From: Oceaniglobus trochenteri
GTDB lineage: Bacteria; Pseudomonadota; Alphaproteobacteria; Rhodobacterales; Rhodobacteraceae
Direction: 5' to 3'
Assembly (NCBI RefSeq): GCF_020529025.1
Contig: NZ_JACNMM010000002.1
Location: 558,001-622,000, forward strand
DNA: 64,000 nt
Shown: one piece after another, positions 20,573-29,518 of the stretch
How positions within the stretch are numbered: the stretch's first letter is position 1
Layout of the letters: each line of letters opens with the position of its first letter
Notes under the pieces: model-generated
The model's input: only the letters and a program-made list of their open reading frames with translations
Databases searched by the model: none
What the model was told of the DNA's origin: nothing
Made by a program: the position numbers and the translations under genes

Positions 20573-21147
20573 GTCCGCTTCTCGATCAGGCGGTCGGCCA
20601 CGTCCATGACGCTGGCGGCCGCGGTTTCACCTTCCATCCCCTCGCCCAGGGCCGCCCGCAAGTACAACCCGTCGATCAGCGCGCCCAGAAGCCGCGCCAC
20701 GTCTTCGGCCCGCCCACCGCAAAGCGGGCGCAATTCATGCAGCAGGTTCGAACGCAGGCGCCGTTGATAGACCGACAGGAGCCGCCCCGGTTCGGGAAGG
20801 GTATGGGCCTGGACATAGAAGGTCAGCCAGGCCGCGATGACATCGTGGCGAAAGTTGCCCGGTTCGAAATTGGCCCGCACGATCCGTTCCAGCCGGTCGC
20901 GCGGGTCGGTCGCACCGATCAGCGCACCGCGCACCGAGGCGCCGTAGATCGTCAGGATATGGCGCATCGCGGCCAGGAATATCTGATCCTTGCCGCCGAA
21001 ATAATGATGTGCCAGCGCGGTCGACATGCCGGCGCGGCGGGCGATCTGGCCCACCGTCACGTCCAGAGATCCGGCCTGCCCGATCTCTTGTATCGTCGCT
21101 TGGACCAATGCGTTGCGCCTGATAGGCTCCATCCCAACCTTGGGCAT
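20569..21147 (-). CDS. betI: TetR-family repressor of the bet genes
   Basis: The 192-residue regulator has an N-terminal TetR helix-turn-helix (residues 12-60: VTVGQIARRAGMSTALAHHYFGGKD, given here split as VTVGQIARRAGMSTAL and AHHYFGGKD) and a C-terminal ligand domain. BetI proteins repress bet genes until choline binds. It is the first gene of betICBA and is transcribed away from choX, so it probably controls both directions from the 78-base intergenic region. Confidence 0.92.
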   Translation of the reverse strand: MPKVGMEPIRRNALVQATIQEIGQAGSLDVTVGQIARRAGMSTALAHHYFGGKDQIFLAAMRHILTIYGASVRGALIGATDPRDRLERIVRANFEPGNFRHDVIAAWLTFYVQAHTLPEPGRLLSVYQRRLRSNLLHELRPLCGGRAEDVARLLGALIDGLYLRAALGEGMEGETAAASVMDVADRLIEKRT

Positions 21148-21186
21148 TTCTCTCTCCGGGTGTTGCCAGACAAGGCTAAATGTATT

Positions 21187-21206
21187 TTAACTGACCCGTC
21201 AATCAA
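21187..21206. promoter_or_regulatory. putative BetI operator
   Basis: The imperfect palindrome TTAACTGAC-CC-GTCAATCAA has 7 of 9 positions paired in each arm. It lies in the only intergenic space between divergent betI and choX and 20 bases before the choX ATG. The TTGAC half-site fits TetR-type BetI operators; assignment is by position and symmetry. Confidence 0.6.
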
Positions 21207-21225
21207 TAAAACCAGGGAGCTTCCC

Positions 21226-22152
21226 ATGATGCTGAAATCCGCCCTTTCCGCCCTTGCGCTGACCGCCACGGCGGGTGTCGCGCTGGCCGATTGCGAAACC
21301 ATCACCTTCGCCGATGTCGGCTGGACCGACATCACCGCCACCACCGCCGCCACCACCGTCGTGCTGGACGCGCTGGGGTATGACACCGACATCAAGGTTC
21401 TTTCGGTGCCGGTGACCTATACCTCAATGGCCGATGGCGACATCGACGTCTTCCTGGGCAACTGGATGCCCACCATGGAAGCCGACATCGCCCCCTACCG
21501 CGAGGCCGGCACCGTCGACACCGTGCGCGCCAACCTTGAAGGCGCCAAGTACACGCTGGCCGTGAACAAGGCCGCCGCCGACATGGGCATCAAGTCATTC
21601 GGTGACATCGCCGCGCACAAGGATGCGCTTGAGGGCAAGATCTACGGGATCGAGCCGGGCAATGACGGCAACCGCCTGATCATCGACATGATCGAGGGCG
21701 GCGCTTTCGACCTGGCCGGCTTCGAGGTGGTGGAATCCAGCGAACAGGGGATGCTGGCGCAGGTCGCCCGCGCCAACCGCCGGGACGAACCCGTCGTCTT
21801 CCTGGGGTGGGAGCCGCACCCGATGAACGCCGCCTTCGACATGGAATACCTGACCGGTGGCGATGATTTCTTCGGCCCGAACCTGGGGGGCGCGACGGTC
21901 TATACCAACACCACCGCCGGGTTCACCGAGGAGTGCAAGAACGTCGGCACCCTGCTCAAGAACCTCGCCTTCTCGCTTGAGATGGAGAACGAGATCATGG
22001 GCGCGATCCTGAACGACGGCAAGGCGCCCCGCGCCGCCGCCACAGAGTGGCTGACCGCCCATCCCGGCGTTCTGACCGGCTGGCTTGACGGTGTCGCCAC
22101 GGTCGATGGCAAGCCGGGCGAAGCCGCCGTGCGTGCCGACCTGGGGTTGTAA
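21226..22152 (+). CDS. choX: choline ABC transporter, periplasmic choline-binding protein
   Basis: The 308-residue protein has a Sec signal peptide (MMLKSALSALALTATAGVALA), cleaved before DCETITFADVGWTD. It is an OpuAC/ProX-type type II binding protein. The aromatic/aspartate ligand elements include FLGNWMPTMEAD, YGIEPGNDGNR and FLGWEPHPMN, as in ChoX of Sinorhizobium. The first of two adjacent ATGs (21226) is used, preceded by AGGGAG. Unlike usual choXWV operons, choW and choV follow only after two unrelated genes. Confidence 0.93.
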   Translation: MMLKSALSALALTATAGVALADCETITFADVGWTDITATTAATTVVLDALGYDTDIKVLSVPVTYTSMADGDIDVFLGNWMPTMEADIAPYREAGTVDTVRANLEGAKYTLAVNKAAADMGIKSFGDIAAHKDALEGKIYGIEPGNDGNRLIIDMIEGGAFDLAGFEVVESSEQGMLAQVARANRRDEPVVFLGWEPHPMNAAFDMEYLTGGDDFFGPNLGGATVYTNTTAGFTEECKNVGTLLKNLAFSLEMENEIMGAILNDGKAPRAAATEWLTAHPGVLTGWLDGVATVDGKPGEAAVRADLGL

Positions 22153-22156
22153 ACCC

Positions 22157-22486
22157 GTGGCATCGCAACAGGGCACTGTCGATTTCATCGTCGGACAGAT
22201 GGCAGGCGCCGGCACGGTCAGCGCCCGCCCGATGTTCGGGGAATACGGTGTCTATTGCGAAGGCAAGTTCATCGGCGTCATCTGCAACGACCGGCTGTTC
22301 GTGAAACCCACGGCAGCCGGTCGCGCCCATGGCGTCGATCTTCCCGAAAAGCCCGCCTACGAAGGGGCCAAGCCCAGCCTGGCCGTGCCCGAAGACCGGG
22401 TCGAGGATGCCGATTGGCTGGCCGGGCTGATCCGCGCCACCTGGGGCGATCTGCCTGCCCCCCGGGCGAAAAAGAAGAAGGCCTGA
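22157..22486 (+). CDS. TfoX N-terminal domain protein
   Basis: The 109-residue protein starts at GTG 22157, 4 bases after the choX stop. It carries the TfoX/Sxy N-terminal domain (VDFIVGQMAGAGTVSARPMFGE, then YCEGKFIGVICNDRLFVKPT) and a lysine-rich tail ending AKKKKA. The C-terminal TfoX domain is absent. TfoX/Sxy of gammaproteobacteria controls competence, but the function of stand-alone N-domains in this group is unknown. The close spacing suggests co-transcription with choX, possibly by accident of insertion. Confidence 0.8.
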   Translation: MASQQGTVDFIVGQMAGAGTVSARPMFGEYGVYCEGKFIGVICNDRLFVKPTAAGRAHGVDLPEKPAYEGAKPSLAVPEDRVEDADWLAGLIRATWGDLPAPRAKKKKA

Positions 22487-22523
22487 CAGGGTGGAACGTG
22501 CCCTCCCCGTCAGGCCGATCGCA

Positions 22524-23105
22524 TTATTCAGCGCCCAGGCGCACCTCTTCCAGCGGATAGGCCAGGCTGTCGCGGTAATCCCAGTTCAGATGGCATCCGG
22601 CGCAAAAGCCCTGGCTGATGCCCATGGCCTTGCCGTTGGGCTGAAGCGCGTCATAGCGCCAATCGCCCGCCTCGGGCGCGCCGCCCTTCTCAAGCTTGGT
22701 CATGATGAACAGCGGCCCGACCCGCGCCTTGCCATCCTTGAGCGAAAAGCTCTCTTTCGCCAGGACCGCACCGACCGGCATGGCGTCGAACTCCTCGGCG
22801 AACTTCAGGTATTGTTCGGCCGCGATGTCATTGGCGAAGGTCTGCAGGAACCGCTCACCATGGGGGCCGGCCACCGCGGGGCGGGTCGAGGTGACCTGCC
22901 ATTCGCGATACTGCGTTCCCACGCTGTCGCCCTCGGCGGCATATTGCGCCGCCATCGTTCCTTCGATGCAATCGTAAAGCGCCGCGACCGCCGCAGCATC
23001 AAGATCAAAGGCGTCTCCCTCGGCGGTGCAGTCCTGCGCAAGGGCGCCTGTCGTGGTCGCGATGGTCAAGGTGGTGGCAAGCAGCAGTGGTTTCATCCGG
23101 AACAT
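22524..23105 (-). CDS. periplasmic cytochrome P460-like haem protein
   Basis: The 193-residue protein has a signal peptide ending ALAQ and a C-terminal haem c-binding motif FCAGCH (CXXCH) in a GFCAGCHLNWDYRDSLAYP context. The upstream region (YREWQVTSTRPAVAGPHGERF, then FAEEFDAMPVGAVLAKESF and GPLFIMTKLEKGGAPEAGDW) matches cytochrome P460-like proteins. A redox or NO/hydroxylamine-related role is known for some family members only. An alternative ATG is at 23096. The gene is antisense to its choline-transport neighbours and separates choX from choW. Confidence 0.78.
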   Translation of the reverse strand: MFRMKPLLLATTLTIATTTGALAQDCTAEGDAFDLDAAAVAALYDCIEGTMAAQYAAEGDSVGTQYREWQVTSTRPAVAGPHGERFLQTFANDIAAEQYLKFAEEFDAMPVGAVLAKESFSLKDGKARVGPLFIMTKLEKGGAPEAGDWRYDALQPNGKAMGISQGFCAGCHLNWDYRDSLAYPLEEVRLGAE

Positions 23106-23233
23106 TCCCTGTTTTTATGGTTTGTCGCGCCCGAGGCTGGCAGAGCCCGCGACATTTTGCACCAAACGCCGTTGCACGTTCGCGTGACGCCCCTGCAACA
23201 ATTCACCCCCTTTCCAAAGGATGCCCGCCCCAC

Positions 23234-24067
23234 ATGAACTGGATCACCGAAGCGAAAATTCCCGTCGGACAGGGCGCGCGCGCCGTCTTCGACTGGCTTC
23301 AGGACAACGGCGCATGGTTCTTCGATGCGCTGGCCGATTTCATGGACGACGTGATCGACGGCATCCTGTGGCTGTTCCTGGCGCCCCCGCCCCTTGTCAT
23401 CATTGCGGCCTTCGTCGCACTGACCTGGGCCTTGCAGCGCAACTGGAAGGTCTGCCTTCTGGTCCTGCTGGGGTTCCTGTTCATCCTGAACCAGGGCTAC
23501 TGGGAGGCGACGATGGAAAGCCTCACCCTGGTTCTGTCGGCCTGCGTCGTCTGCATGGGGGTGGGCGTGCCCATCGGCATCGCCGCCGCGCACCGCCCCA
23601 GGCTTTACCGCGCGATGCAGCCCATTCTCGACCTGATGCAGACGCTGCCCACCTTCGTCTACCTTATCCCGACGGTGATCTTCTTCGGCATCGGCACCTT
23701 CGCGGGCCTTGTGGCTACCATCGTTTTTGTGCTGCCCGCCCCGATCCGGCTGACGCAACTGGGGGTGGCGCAGACACCGCTGCCGCTGCTTGAGGCGGCG
23801 CAGGCCTTTGGCGCCACGAAACGCCAGATCCTCTGGAAGGTCGAACTGCCCTCGGCCTTTCCCCAGATCATGGCCGGGCTGAACCAAACGATCATGCTGT
23901 CGCTGTCGATGGTGGTGATCGCCGGACTGGTGGGGGCCGACGGCCTGGGCATCCCGGTGGTGCGGGCGCTCAACACGGTGAACGCCGCGCTGGGGTTTGA
24001 ATCGGGCTTCGTCATCGTCGTCGTCGCCATCATGCTGGACCGTATGCTGAGGGTGAACCGCAAATGA
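23234..24067 (+). CDS. choW: choline ABC transporter permease
   Basis: The 277-residue permease has about six membrane segments. The inner-membrane coupling loop reads EAAQAFGATKRQILWKVELP (the EAA motif of OpuA/ProW-type permeases). The N-terminal cytoplasmic region contains a predicted amphipathic helix, and QTLPTFVYLIPTVIFFGIG is typical of glycine betaine/choline permeases. It overlaps choV by ATGA. It has no obvious strong promoter of its own; roughly 130 bases of leader separate it from the divergent P460-like gene. Confidence 0.93.
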   Translation: MNWITEAKIPVGQGARAVFDWLQDNGAWFFDALADFMDDVIDGILWLFLAPPPLVIIAAFVALTWALQRNWKVCLLVLLGFLFILNQGYWEATMESLTLVLSACVVCMGVGVPIGIAAAHRPRLYRAMQPILDLMQTLPTFVYLIPTVIFFGIGTFAGLVATIVFVLPAPIRLTQLGVAQTPLPLLEAAQAFGATKRQILWKVELPSAFPQIMAGLNQTIMLSLSMVVIAGLVGADGLGIPVVRALNTVNAALGFESGFVIVVVAIMLDRMLRVNRK

Positions 24068-25080
24068 CCGAGGCCGTGATTTTCGACAATGTCAGCATCG
24101 TCTTCGGCGAAACCCCCGAAACCGCCCTGCCCCTGATGGACGCAGGCCAGGAGCGGGCGCAGATCCAGGCCGAAACGGGCCAGGTGCTGGGGGTGCACGA
24201 TTGTTCGCTGACCGTGCAGACCGGTGAGATCCTGGTGCTCATGGGCCTCTCCGGGTCGGGCAAATCCACCCTACTGCGGGCGGTCAACGGGCTGAACCCG
24301 GTGGTGCGCGGGTCGGTCACGATCAACGATGGCGACTGGACCTGCGATGTGACCCACGCCAGCAATGCCGACCTGCGCCGGGTCAGGCGCGAATGCGTGT
24401 CCATGGTGTTTCAGCAGTTCGGCCTGCTGCCCTGGCGCAGCGTGCGTGAAAACGTCGGCCTGGGGCTGGAGCTGGCCGGGATGCCCAAGGATCAGCGCCA
24501 CGCCAAGGTCGAAGAGCAACTGGCGCTGGTGGGTCTGGCGGAATGGGCCGACAGGCGGGTGGGCGATCTGTCGGGCGGCATGCAGCAGCGCGTGGGCCTG
24601 GCCCGCGCCTTTGCCACCGATGCGCCGATCCTTCTGATGGACGAACCGTTCAGCGCGCTTGACCCGCTGATCCGGGCGCGGCTTCAGGATGAATTGCTGG
24701 ACCTGCAAAAGAAGCTGAACCGCACCATCGTGTTCGTTTCCCACGACCTGGACGAGGCCTTCAAGATCGGCAACCGCATCGCCATCATGGAGGGCGGGCG
24801 GATCGTGCAGCACGGCACCCCGCGCGACATCTTCCAGGCCCCGGCCAACGAATACGTCGCCGAATTCGTGGCGCACATGAACCCGCTTGGCGTTCTGACA
24901 GCGCGCGACGTCATGGATGCCGCCACCGCCGAAACCCGGCGCAGCACGCCCGCCGACACACCCATCGCGGATATCCTGCCGCTGTTCGAAACCGACCCCG
25001 AACCGATATCGGTCCGCGAGGACGGAAAGGAGCTGGGCCAGATCACGCCCACCTCGGTAATGAACCGGCTTGCGCCCTGA
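24064..25080 (+). CDS. choV: choline ABC transporter ATP-binding protein
   Basis: The 338-residue ATPase has Walker A GLSGSGKST, Q-loop VFQQFGLLPW, signature LSGGMQQRVG, Walker B ILLMDEPFSALD and switch His in FVSHDLDEAF. It energises choline uptake with ChoX and ChoW. The ~60-residue N-terminal extension before Walker A and the C-terminal region after ~275 (a shortened regulatory segment, ARDVMDAATAETRRS) fit OpuAA/ProV-like ATPases, but only a partial CBS-like region is seen. Confidence 0.93.
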   Translation: MTEAVIFDNVSIVFGETPETALPLMDAGQERAQIQAETGQVLGVHDCSLTVQTGEILVLMGLSGSGKSTLLRAVNGLNPVVRGSVTINDGDWTCDVTHASNADLRRVRRECVSMVFQQFGLLPWRSVRENVGLGLELAGMPKDQRHAKVEEQLALVGLAEWADRRVGDLSGGMQQRVGLARAFATDAPILLMDEPFSALDPLIRARLQDELLDLQKKLNRTIVFVSHDLDEAFKIGNRIAIMEGGRIVQHGTPRDIFQAPANEYVAEFVAHMNPLGVLTARDVMDAATAETRRSTPADTPIADILPLFETDPEPISVREDGKELGQITPTSVMNRLAP

Positions 25081-25083
25081 GGG

Positions 25084-26043
25084 CTAGTGGTGGTCGGCGG
25101 CCAGCCGGGTGGCGCGCCGTTTCATCATCGCCTCGCGCCAGGTGATGAAACTGACCGATCCCAGGATGATCACGCCGCCCAGGATCACCCAGCCGTCCAG
25201 CCCCTCGTCGAACACCGCCCAGCCCAGGGCCGAGGCCCAGACAAGCTGCAGGAAGGTCACCGGCTGCGTCACCGTCACGGGGGCGGCGCGGAAGGCCAGG
25301 GTCATCGTCAGGTGCGCGCAGGTGGCCAGCACCGCCACCAGCATCAGCCAGGCCAGTTCGATCAGCGTGGGCGTCACCCAGTTCAGCGCCGCCAGGGGCG
25401 CCAGACCGATGGTCACCGTGATCGACAGCATGGCCACCACCACCGTAGGGTTCTGGCGGTCTGCCATCACCTTGGCCACCAGGTAGGACATGGCAAAGAA
25501 CACCGCCGTGCCCAGCATGGCAATATGCCCCGGGTCCAGCGCCCGCACTCCCGGCCGCAACACGATCAGCGCGCCGATCAGTGCGCAGACCACCGCGATG
25601 ATCCGCCGCGCCGCCAGCCTTTCGCCCAGAAACAGCGCCGCCCCAAGGGTCACGTAGACCGGTGAGAGATAGTTCATCGCCGTCACCTCGGCGATGGGAA
25701 TGCGCGTCATGGCAAAGAACCACAGCACAACCCCCAGCGTATGCGCCGCCCCCCGCAGCGAAAACAGCCCGATCGCGCGCCGGTCAAGGCGCGCCGCCCG
25801 CAACGCCGGCAGCATCGGCAACAGGAACAACAGCCCGAGGGCGTAGCGCAGAAATGCCGCCTCGGCCGCCGGAATCCGCCCGCCCAGGTGCTTGACCACC
25901 GCCGTCACCCCAACGAACAGGATGCCGGTGATGACCATCCACAGCACGCCGACAACCGGCCCCGCCCCCTCCGCCGGGGGTGGGGCGGACCGGGGCTGCG
26001 CCATGGCGACCGGTTCCGTCTGCCGTTGAAAATCATCGCTCAT
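25084..26043 (-). CDS. DMT family (EamA) transporter
   Basis: The 319-residue protein has ten predicted helices in two EamA repeats (about 30-165 and 180-305), each about 130 residues. The motif AEAAFLRYALGLLFLLP lies in helix 2 and VTAMNYLSPVYVTLGAALFLGE in the first repeat's end. The N-terminal ~25 residues are hydrophilic. It overlaps the LysE gene by ATGA. Substrate unknown; relatives export amino acids or metabolites. It converges with choV, 3 bases between the stops. Confidence 0.85.
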   Translation of the reverse strand: MSDDFQRQTEPVAMAQPRSAPPPAEGAGPVVGVLWMVITGILFVGVTAVVKHLGGRIPAAEAAFLRYALGLLFLLPMLPALRAARLDRRAIGLFSLRGAAHTLGVVLWFFAMTRIPIAEVTAMNYLSPVYVTLGAALFLGERLAARRIIAVVCALIGALIVLRPGVRALDPGHIAMLGTAVFFAMSYLVAKVMADRQNPTVVVAMLSITVTIGLAPLAALNWVTPTLIELAWLMLVAVLATCAHLTMTLAFRAAPVTVTQPVTFLQLVWASALGWAVFDEGLDGWVILGGVIILGSVSFITWREAMMKRRATRLAADHH

Positions 26044-26636
26044 GTCATCACCAATCCCGCCGCCAGCGCCCACATCACGCATCCGATTCCCGCATCCAGT
26101 ACCCGCCAGGCGCCCGGGCGGGCAAAGACCGGGCGCAGCAGCCCCGCCCCATATCCCAGCGCGAAGAAGAAGACGAAAGAGGCACAGACCGCCCCAAGGC
26201 CAAAGGCCCAGCGGTGCCACTGCGCCGCAACCGACCCCAGAAGAACCACCGTGTCGAGATAGACATGGGGGTTCAGCCAGGTCAGCGCGAGGCAGGTCGC
26301 AAGGGCCGAACCCAGGCTGCCGACCGGCGCCTGCGCCGCCTCGAGTTGCCCACCGCCCCGCCATGCGGCACGAAAGGCCAGGGCGCCATAGACGAACAGG
26401 AAGGCCGCACCGGCCCAGCGCATCAGCGGCCCGATCCAGGGCGCCGCCTCGATCAGCCAACCGAACCCCGCCACCCCCGCGACGATCAGAACCGCATCGC
26501 TCAGCGCGCAGGTCAGGCAGATGGCAAAGACATGCGCTCCGCGCAACCCGGCCCGCAGCACGAATGCATTCTGGGCGCCAATCGCCAGGATCAAGGAAAG
26601 CCCCAGGCCAAACCCGGCGACAGCAGACTGTATCAT
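26040..26636 (-). CDS. LysE/ArgO family amino-acid exporter
   Basis: The 198-residue membrane protein begins MIQSAVAGFGLGLSLILAIG, then AQNAFVLRAGLRG, the family hallmark. The loop ALTWLNPHVYLDTVVLLGS contains the NPH motif. Six helices are predicted. ArgO/LysE proteins export basic amino acids such as arginine and lysine. ATG 26636 is used because upstream in-frame sequence runs into repeat copy D. The gene is coupled to the DMT transporter downstream. Confidence 0.9.
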   Translation of the reverse strand: MIQSAVAGFGLGLSLILAIGAQNAFVLRAGLRGAHVFAICLTCALSDAVLIVAGVAGFGWLIEAAPWIGPLMRWAGAAFLFVYGALAFRAAWRGGGQLEAAQAPVGSLGSALATCLALTWLNPHVYLDTVVLLGSVAAQWHRWAFGLGAVCASFVFFFALGYGAGLLRPVFARPGAWRVLDAGIGCVMWALAAGLVMT

Positions 26637-26699
26637 GCCCGAAGGGTTAGGCCCGCGGGCAGGAAAGGTCCAGCCTCCAGGGCAATGCACCGCCCTGCC

Positions 26700-26767
26700 C
26701 ATCTTTGGTCCGAAAAAATCCTCGGGGGGAGTCGCCGCAGGCGACGGGGGGCAGAAGGCCCCCCGCT
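26700..26767 (-). repeat. hairpin-rich intergenic repeat, copy D
   Basis: On the minus strand it starts about 26 bases after the ruvB stop: GGGGGGCCTTCTGCCCCCC hairpin, GTCGCCTGCGGCGAC hairpin, then CCCCCCGAGGATTTTTTCGG and ACCAAAGATGG. The ATATTT core is ATTTTTT here, which makes it look like a genuine intrinsic terminator for ruvCAB. Confidence 0.78.
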
Positions 26768-26792
26768 GCACCCGCCGTGACGCGCCAATCCC

Positions 26793-27821
26793 TCATCCCT
26801 CGAACAGATCGCTTTGTCCCGTCGCGCGCGGCATGGGCAGGCCCAGGTGCGCCCAGGCCTTCTGGGCCAGCATCCGGCCACGCGGGGTGCGCTGGATCAG
26901 GCCCTGTTGCAACAGGAACGGCTCGATCACCTCTTCCAGCGCATCGCGGCTTTCCGACAGCGCGGCCGAAAGCGTCTCCACCCCCACCGGGCCACCCTGA
27001 TAGCTTTCGGCGATCAGGGACAGGTAGCGCCGGTCCGCGCCGTCCAGCCCCAGGTGATCGACCCCCAGCCGCCGCAGGGCCGAATCCGCGATCTCGCGCG
27101 TCAGGGTGCCGTCGCCCTCGACCAGGGCGAAATCCACCACCCGGCGCAACAGCCGCCCGGCGATCCGGGGCGTCCCCCGCGCCCGGCGGGCGATCTCGCG
27201 GGCGCCGTCGTCCTGGGCGCGAATGCCCAGCAACCGGGCCCCGCGGGTGACGATCTGGTGCAACTCGTCCACCGTGTAGAACTGAAGCCGGACAGGGATG
27301 CCGAACCGGTCGCGCAGCGGCGTGGTCAGCAGGCCCAGCCGCGTGGTGGCCCCGACCAGGGTAAAGGGCTGCAATTCGATGCGCACGGTGCGCGCGGCCG
27401 GCCCTTCACCGATCACCAGGTCCAGTTCGAAATCCTCAAGCGCTGGGTAAAGCACCTCTTCCACCACCGGGTTCAGGCGGTGGATCTCGTCGATGAACAG
27501 AACGTCCCGCGCCTCGAGGTTGGTCAGGATCGCCGCCAGGTCACCGGGCCGGGCCAGGACGGGGCCGCTGGTCATGCGGAAATTGACCCCCAGTTCGCGC
27601 GCCATGATCTGCGCCAGGGTCGTCTTGCCCAGCCCAGGAGGCCCGTGAAACAGGGCGTGGTCCATGGCCTGTTCGCGCATCTTCGCGCTTTCGATGAAGA
27701 CGCGCAGGTTGGCGCGCGCCTCGGCCTGGCCGATGAATTCGTCCAGCGCCTGTGGGCGCAGGGCACGGTCGGCATCCTCGGGAAGCCGGTCGGGCCGCAG
27801 TGCCGGATCAGGGGTTTCCAT
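26793..27821 (-). CDS. ruvB: Holliday junction branch migration ATPase RuvB
   Basis: The 342-residue AAA+ motor drives branch migration with RuvA. It has [20 protein letters not shown], Walker [14 protein letters not shown], Walker [10 protein letters not shown], sensor [18 protein letters not shown] (arginine finger region) and a winged-helix C-terminus ending near TPRGR. Length matches the family. It is the last of ruvC-ruvA-ruvB, 3 bases after ruvA. Confidence 0.97.
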   Translation of the reverse strand: METPDPALRPDRLPEDADRALRPQALDEFIGQAEARANLRVFIESAKMREQAMDHALFHGPPGLGKTTLAQIMARELGVNFRMTSGPVLARPGDLAAILTNLEARDVLFIDEIHRLNPVVEEVLYPALEDFELDLVIGEGPAARTVRIELQPFTLVGATTRLGLLTTPLRDRFGIPVRLQFYTVDELHQIVTRGARLLGIRAQDDGAREIARRARGTPRIAGRLLRRVVDFALVEGDGTLTREIADSALRRLGVDHLGLDGADRRYLSLIAESYQGGPVGVETLSAALSESRDALEEVIEPFLLQQGLIQRTPRGRMLAQKAWAHLGLPMPRATGQSDLFEG

Positions 27822-27824
27822 GGC

Positions 27825-28499
27825 TTATCCCTTCGGCGCCAGAAGGCGCAGCGCGGCGCGGATCAGTGCCGGGGTCGTCGCCTCGGGATCGTCGCCCGCC
27901 GCCTCGGCCACGGCGCCGGCGGCCTCTCCGGGGGCATAGCCGAGGTTGGTCAGCGCCGACAGCGCCTCGGCCTGGGCCGCGCCCGAGGTGCTTCTTGCCG
28001 GGGCCGGACGGGCGCGGGCGGGCGCCTTGGCCGGCGCCTCGACACCCTCGTCGTCCAGCACTGGCGCAGCATCGCTTCCCCCGCCCATGGCCATGACGGC
28101 GGGTGCCTTGTCCTTCAACTCGTTCACCACGCGCTGCGCGATCTTCGGGCCGACCCCCTGTGCCGCCTTCACGGCGTTCCAGTCACCCAGGGCGATCGCC
28201 CGGCCCACACCCTCGGGGCCAAGGGCGCTGAGAATTGCCATCGCGGCCTTCGCGCCGATCCCCTGCACCGAGATCAGCAGGCGATACCATTCCTTCTCGA
28301 TCAGGGTCGGGAAACCGAAAAGCTGCAACAGATCCTCGCGCACCAGAAGATCGGTATAAAGCGCCGTCGCCTCGCCCACTCCGGGCAGCGCCATCAACGT
28401 CCGCTCCGAGACATGCACGATATAGCCGACACCGCGCACATCGATCAGGACGTGGTCGGCCCCGCGATGGTCGATGCGCCCTGCAATCCGCCCGATCAT
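27825..28499 (-). CDS. ruvA: Holliday junction-binding protein RuvA
   Basis: The 224-residue protein has an OB-fold N-terminus ([20 protein letters not shown]), two helix-hairpin-helix motifs ([16 protein letters not shown] and [19 protein letters not shown]), a flexible alanine/proline-rich linker (about 145-170) and a C-terminal domain III that contacts RuvB ([15 protein letters not shown]). The linker is long and low in complexity. It overlaps ruvC by ATGA. Confidence 0.96.
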   Translation of the reverse strand: MIGRIAGRIDHRGADHVLIDVRGVGYIVHVSERTLMALPGVGEATALYTDLLVREDLLQLFGFPTLIEKEWYRLLISVQGIGAKAAMAILSALGPEGVGRAIALGDWNAVKAAQGVGPKIAQRVVNELKDKAPAVMAMGGGSDAAPVLDDEGVEAPAKAPARARPAPARSTSGAAQAEALSALTNLGYAPGEAAGAVAEAAGDDPEATTPALIRAALRLLAPKG

Positions 28500-29005
28500 C
28501 GCACAGCCCCGGCCACGGCGCGGGCCATCTTGTCGCCCGTCTGGCGGTGAAAGGCGTGACAGATGGCAATCGCCAGCGCATCGGCCGCGTCCGGCCCCGC
28601 AATCACCACGCCCGGCAGCTGCATCCGCACCATGTGATCGACCTGCGCCTTTGCGGCATGGCCCACCCCCACCACGGTTTTCTTCACCTTGTTGGGGGCA
28701 TATTCGCCCACGTCCAGCCCCGCCTGGGCGGGCACCAAAAGGGCAATGCCCCGCGCCTGGCCCAGCTTCAGGGTCGCGACGGCGTCCTTGTTCACGAAGG
28801 TCTGTTCCACGGCGGCGGTGTTGGGGGCGTATCTGGCCAGAACGGCGCTCAGCTGGGAATGGAGGGACAGAAGGCGCATGGCCAGATCCTCGCGCGGGGA
28901 GGATGTGCAATGGCCGTTGGCCACATGGCGCAGGCGTGGACCGTCCACGTCGATCACCCCCCAGCCCAGGGTTCTCAGCCCCGGGTCGATTCCCAAAACG
29001 CGCAT
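28496..29005 (-). CDS. ruvC: crossover junction endodeoxyribonuclease RuvC
   Basis: The 169-residue Holliday-junction resolvase begins [18 protein letters not shown] with the first catalytic Asp. VEQTFVNKD carries the catalytic Glu, and [17 protein letters not shown] provides the last acidic pair. The RNase H-like fold and length match RuvC. ATG 29005 is used rather than an 18-codon upstream extension. Confidence 0.97.
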   Translation of the reverse strand: MRVLGIDPGLRTLGWGVIDVDGPRLRHVANGHCTSSPREDLAMRLLSLHSQLSAVLARYAPNTAAVEQTFVNKDAVATLKLGQARGIALLVPAQAGLDVGEYAPNKVKKTVVGVGHAAKAQVDHMVRMQLPGVVIAGPDAADALAIAICHAFHRQTGDKMARAVAGAVR

Positions 29006-29162
29006 CGCTGTACCTGCTCTTGTTGCTTTTGCGCCACCCCTAGCACGAAAGGCGAACATCCGCCAAGGGTTTCGGTTTTCACCCTCCTGCGTTCATGCCC
29101 GATCAGCAGTCCGGATGCGGCATTTCAAAGGCCGGAAGCGACACGCCCGGCGCGGAAATAAA

Positions 29163-29233
29163 TTGAATATCATCAAAAACTTATACCGCATCCAGACATG
29201 CAGGCAGCGCATGGATGACATGCAGAAATGCGG
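29163..29233 (+). promoter_or_regulatory. AT-rich promoter-like patch and structured leader before the DUF1127 gene
   Basis: The space between ruvC (ends 29005 on the other strand) and the DUF1127 start at 29312 is 306 bases and holds no gene. An AT-rich patch (29156-29186) ends with TTATACC, a plausible -10 element. Directly after it, nested arms CCGCAT (29186-29191)/ATGCGG (29228-29233) and CATCCA (29189-29194)/TGGATG (29212-29217) could fold, and GACATGCAG is repeated twice. No clear -35 was found. Confidence 0.4.
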
Positions 29234-29311
29234 CTTGCCCAAAATTCCGGCCATCCCTAACTGCGCCCTCAGAACAGCAGCCCCGACACCCCTTGCCCGA
29301 AAGCCATTGCC

Positions 29312-29494
29312 ATGACCACCCTCGACACCACCCGCACCGCAGGTTCCGGCCGTACCTGGAAATTCCTCTCCGCTCTCGTTTCCTCGCTCATCACCTGGAA
29401 CGACCAGCGCGTCACCCGCAAGGCGCTGTCGCGCCTCACCAACCGCGAACTTGACGATATCGGCCTGGTGCGCGGCGACATCGATTCCATCTGA
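29312..29494 (+). CDS. DUF1127 small protein
   Basis: The 60-residue protein has the C-terminal DUF1127 core RVTRKALSRLTNRELDDIGLVRGDI, quoted here as RKALSRLTNRELDDIG and LVRGDI. The N-terminal half is Ser/Thr-rich with an amphipathic helix (WKFLSALVSSLITW). In Rhodobacteraceae such arginine-rich small proteins are often strongly expressed, and one (CcaF1 of Rhodobacter sphaeroides) acts with small RNAs as an RNA-binding protein. No CCUCCUCCC-bearing small RNA was seen downstream here, only a terminator. Confidence 0.88.
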   Translation: MTTLDTTRTAGSGRTWKFLSALVSSLITWNDQRVTRKALSRLTNRELDDIGLVRGDIDSI

Positions 29495-29518
29495 CCGCGA
29501 TGATCCCCACAACGAACG

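Noticed and set aside
17337-20767. Long plus-strand open frames opposite betB and betC
   Set aside because: Shadows of the bet genes, which have full motif sets and conserved order.
22481-22515. GCCTGAC/GTCAGGC inverted repeat after the TfoX-like gene as terminator
   Set aside because: Only 7 paired bases around a 21-base loop and no T-run; too weak to list.
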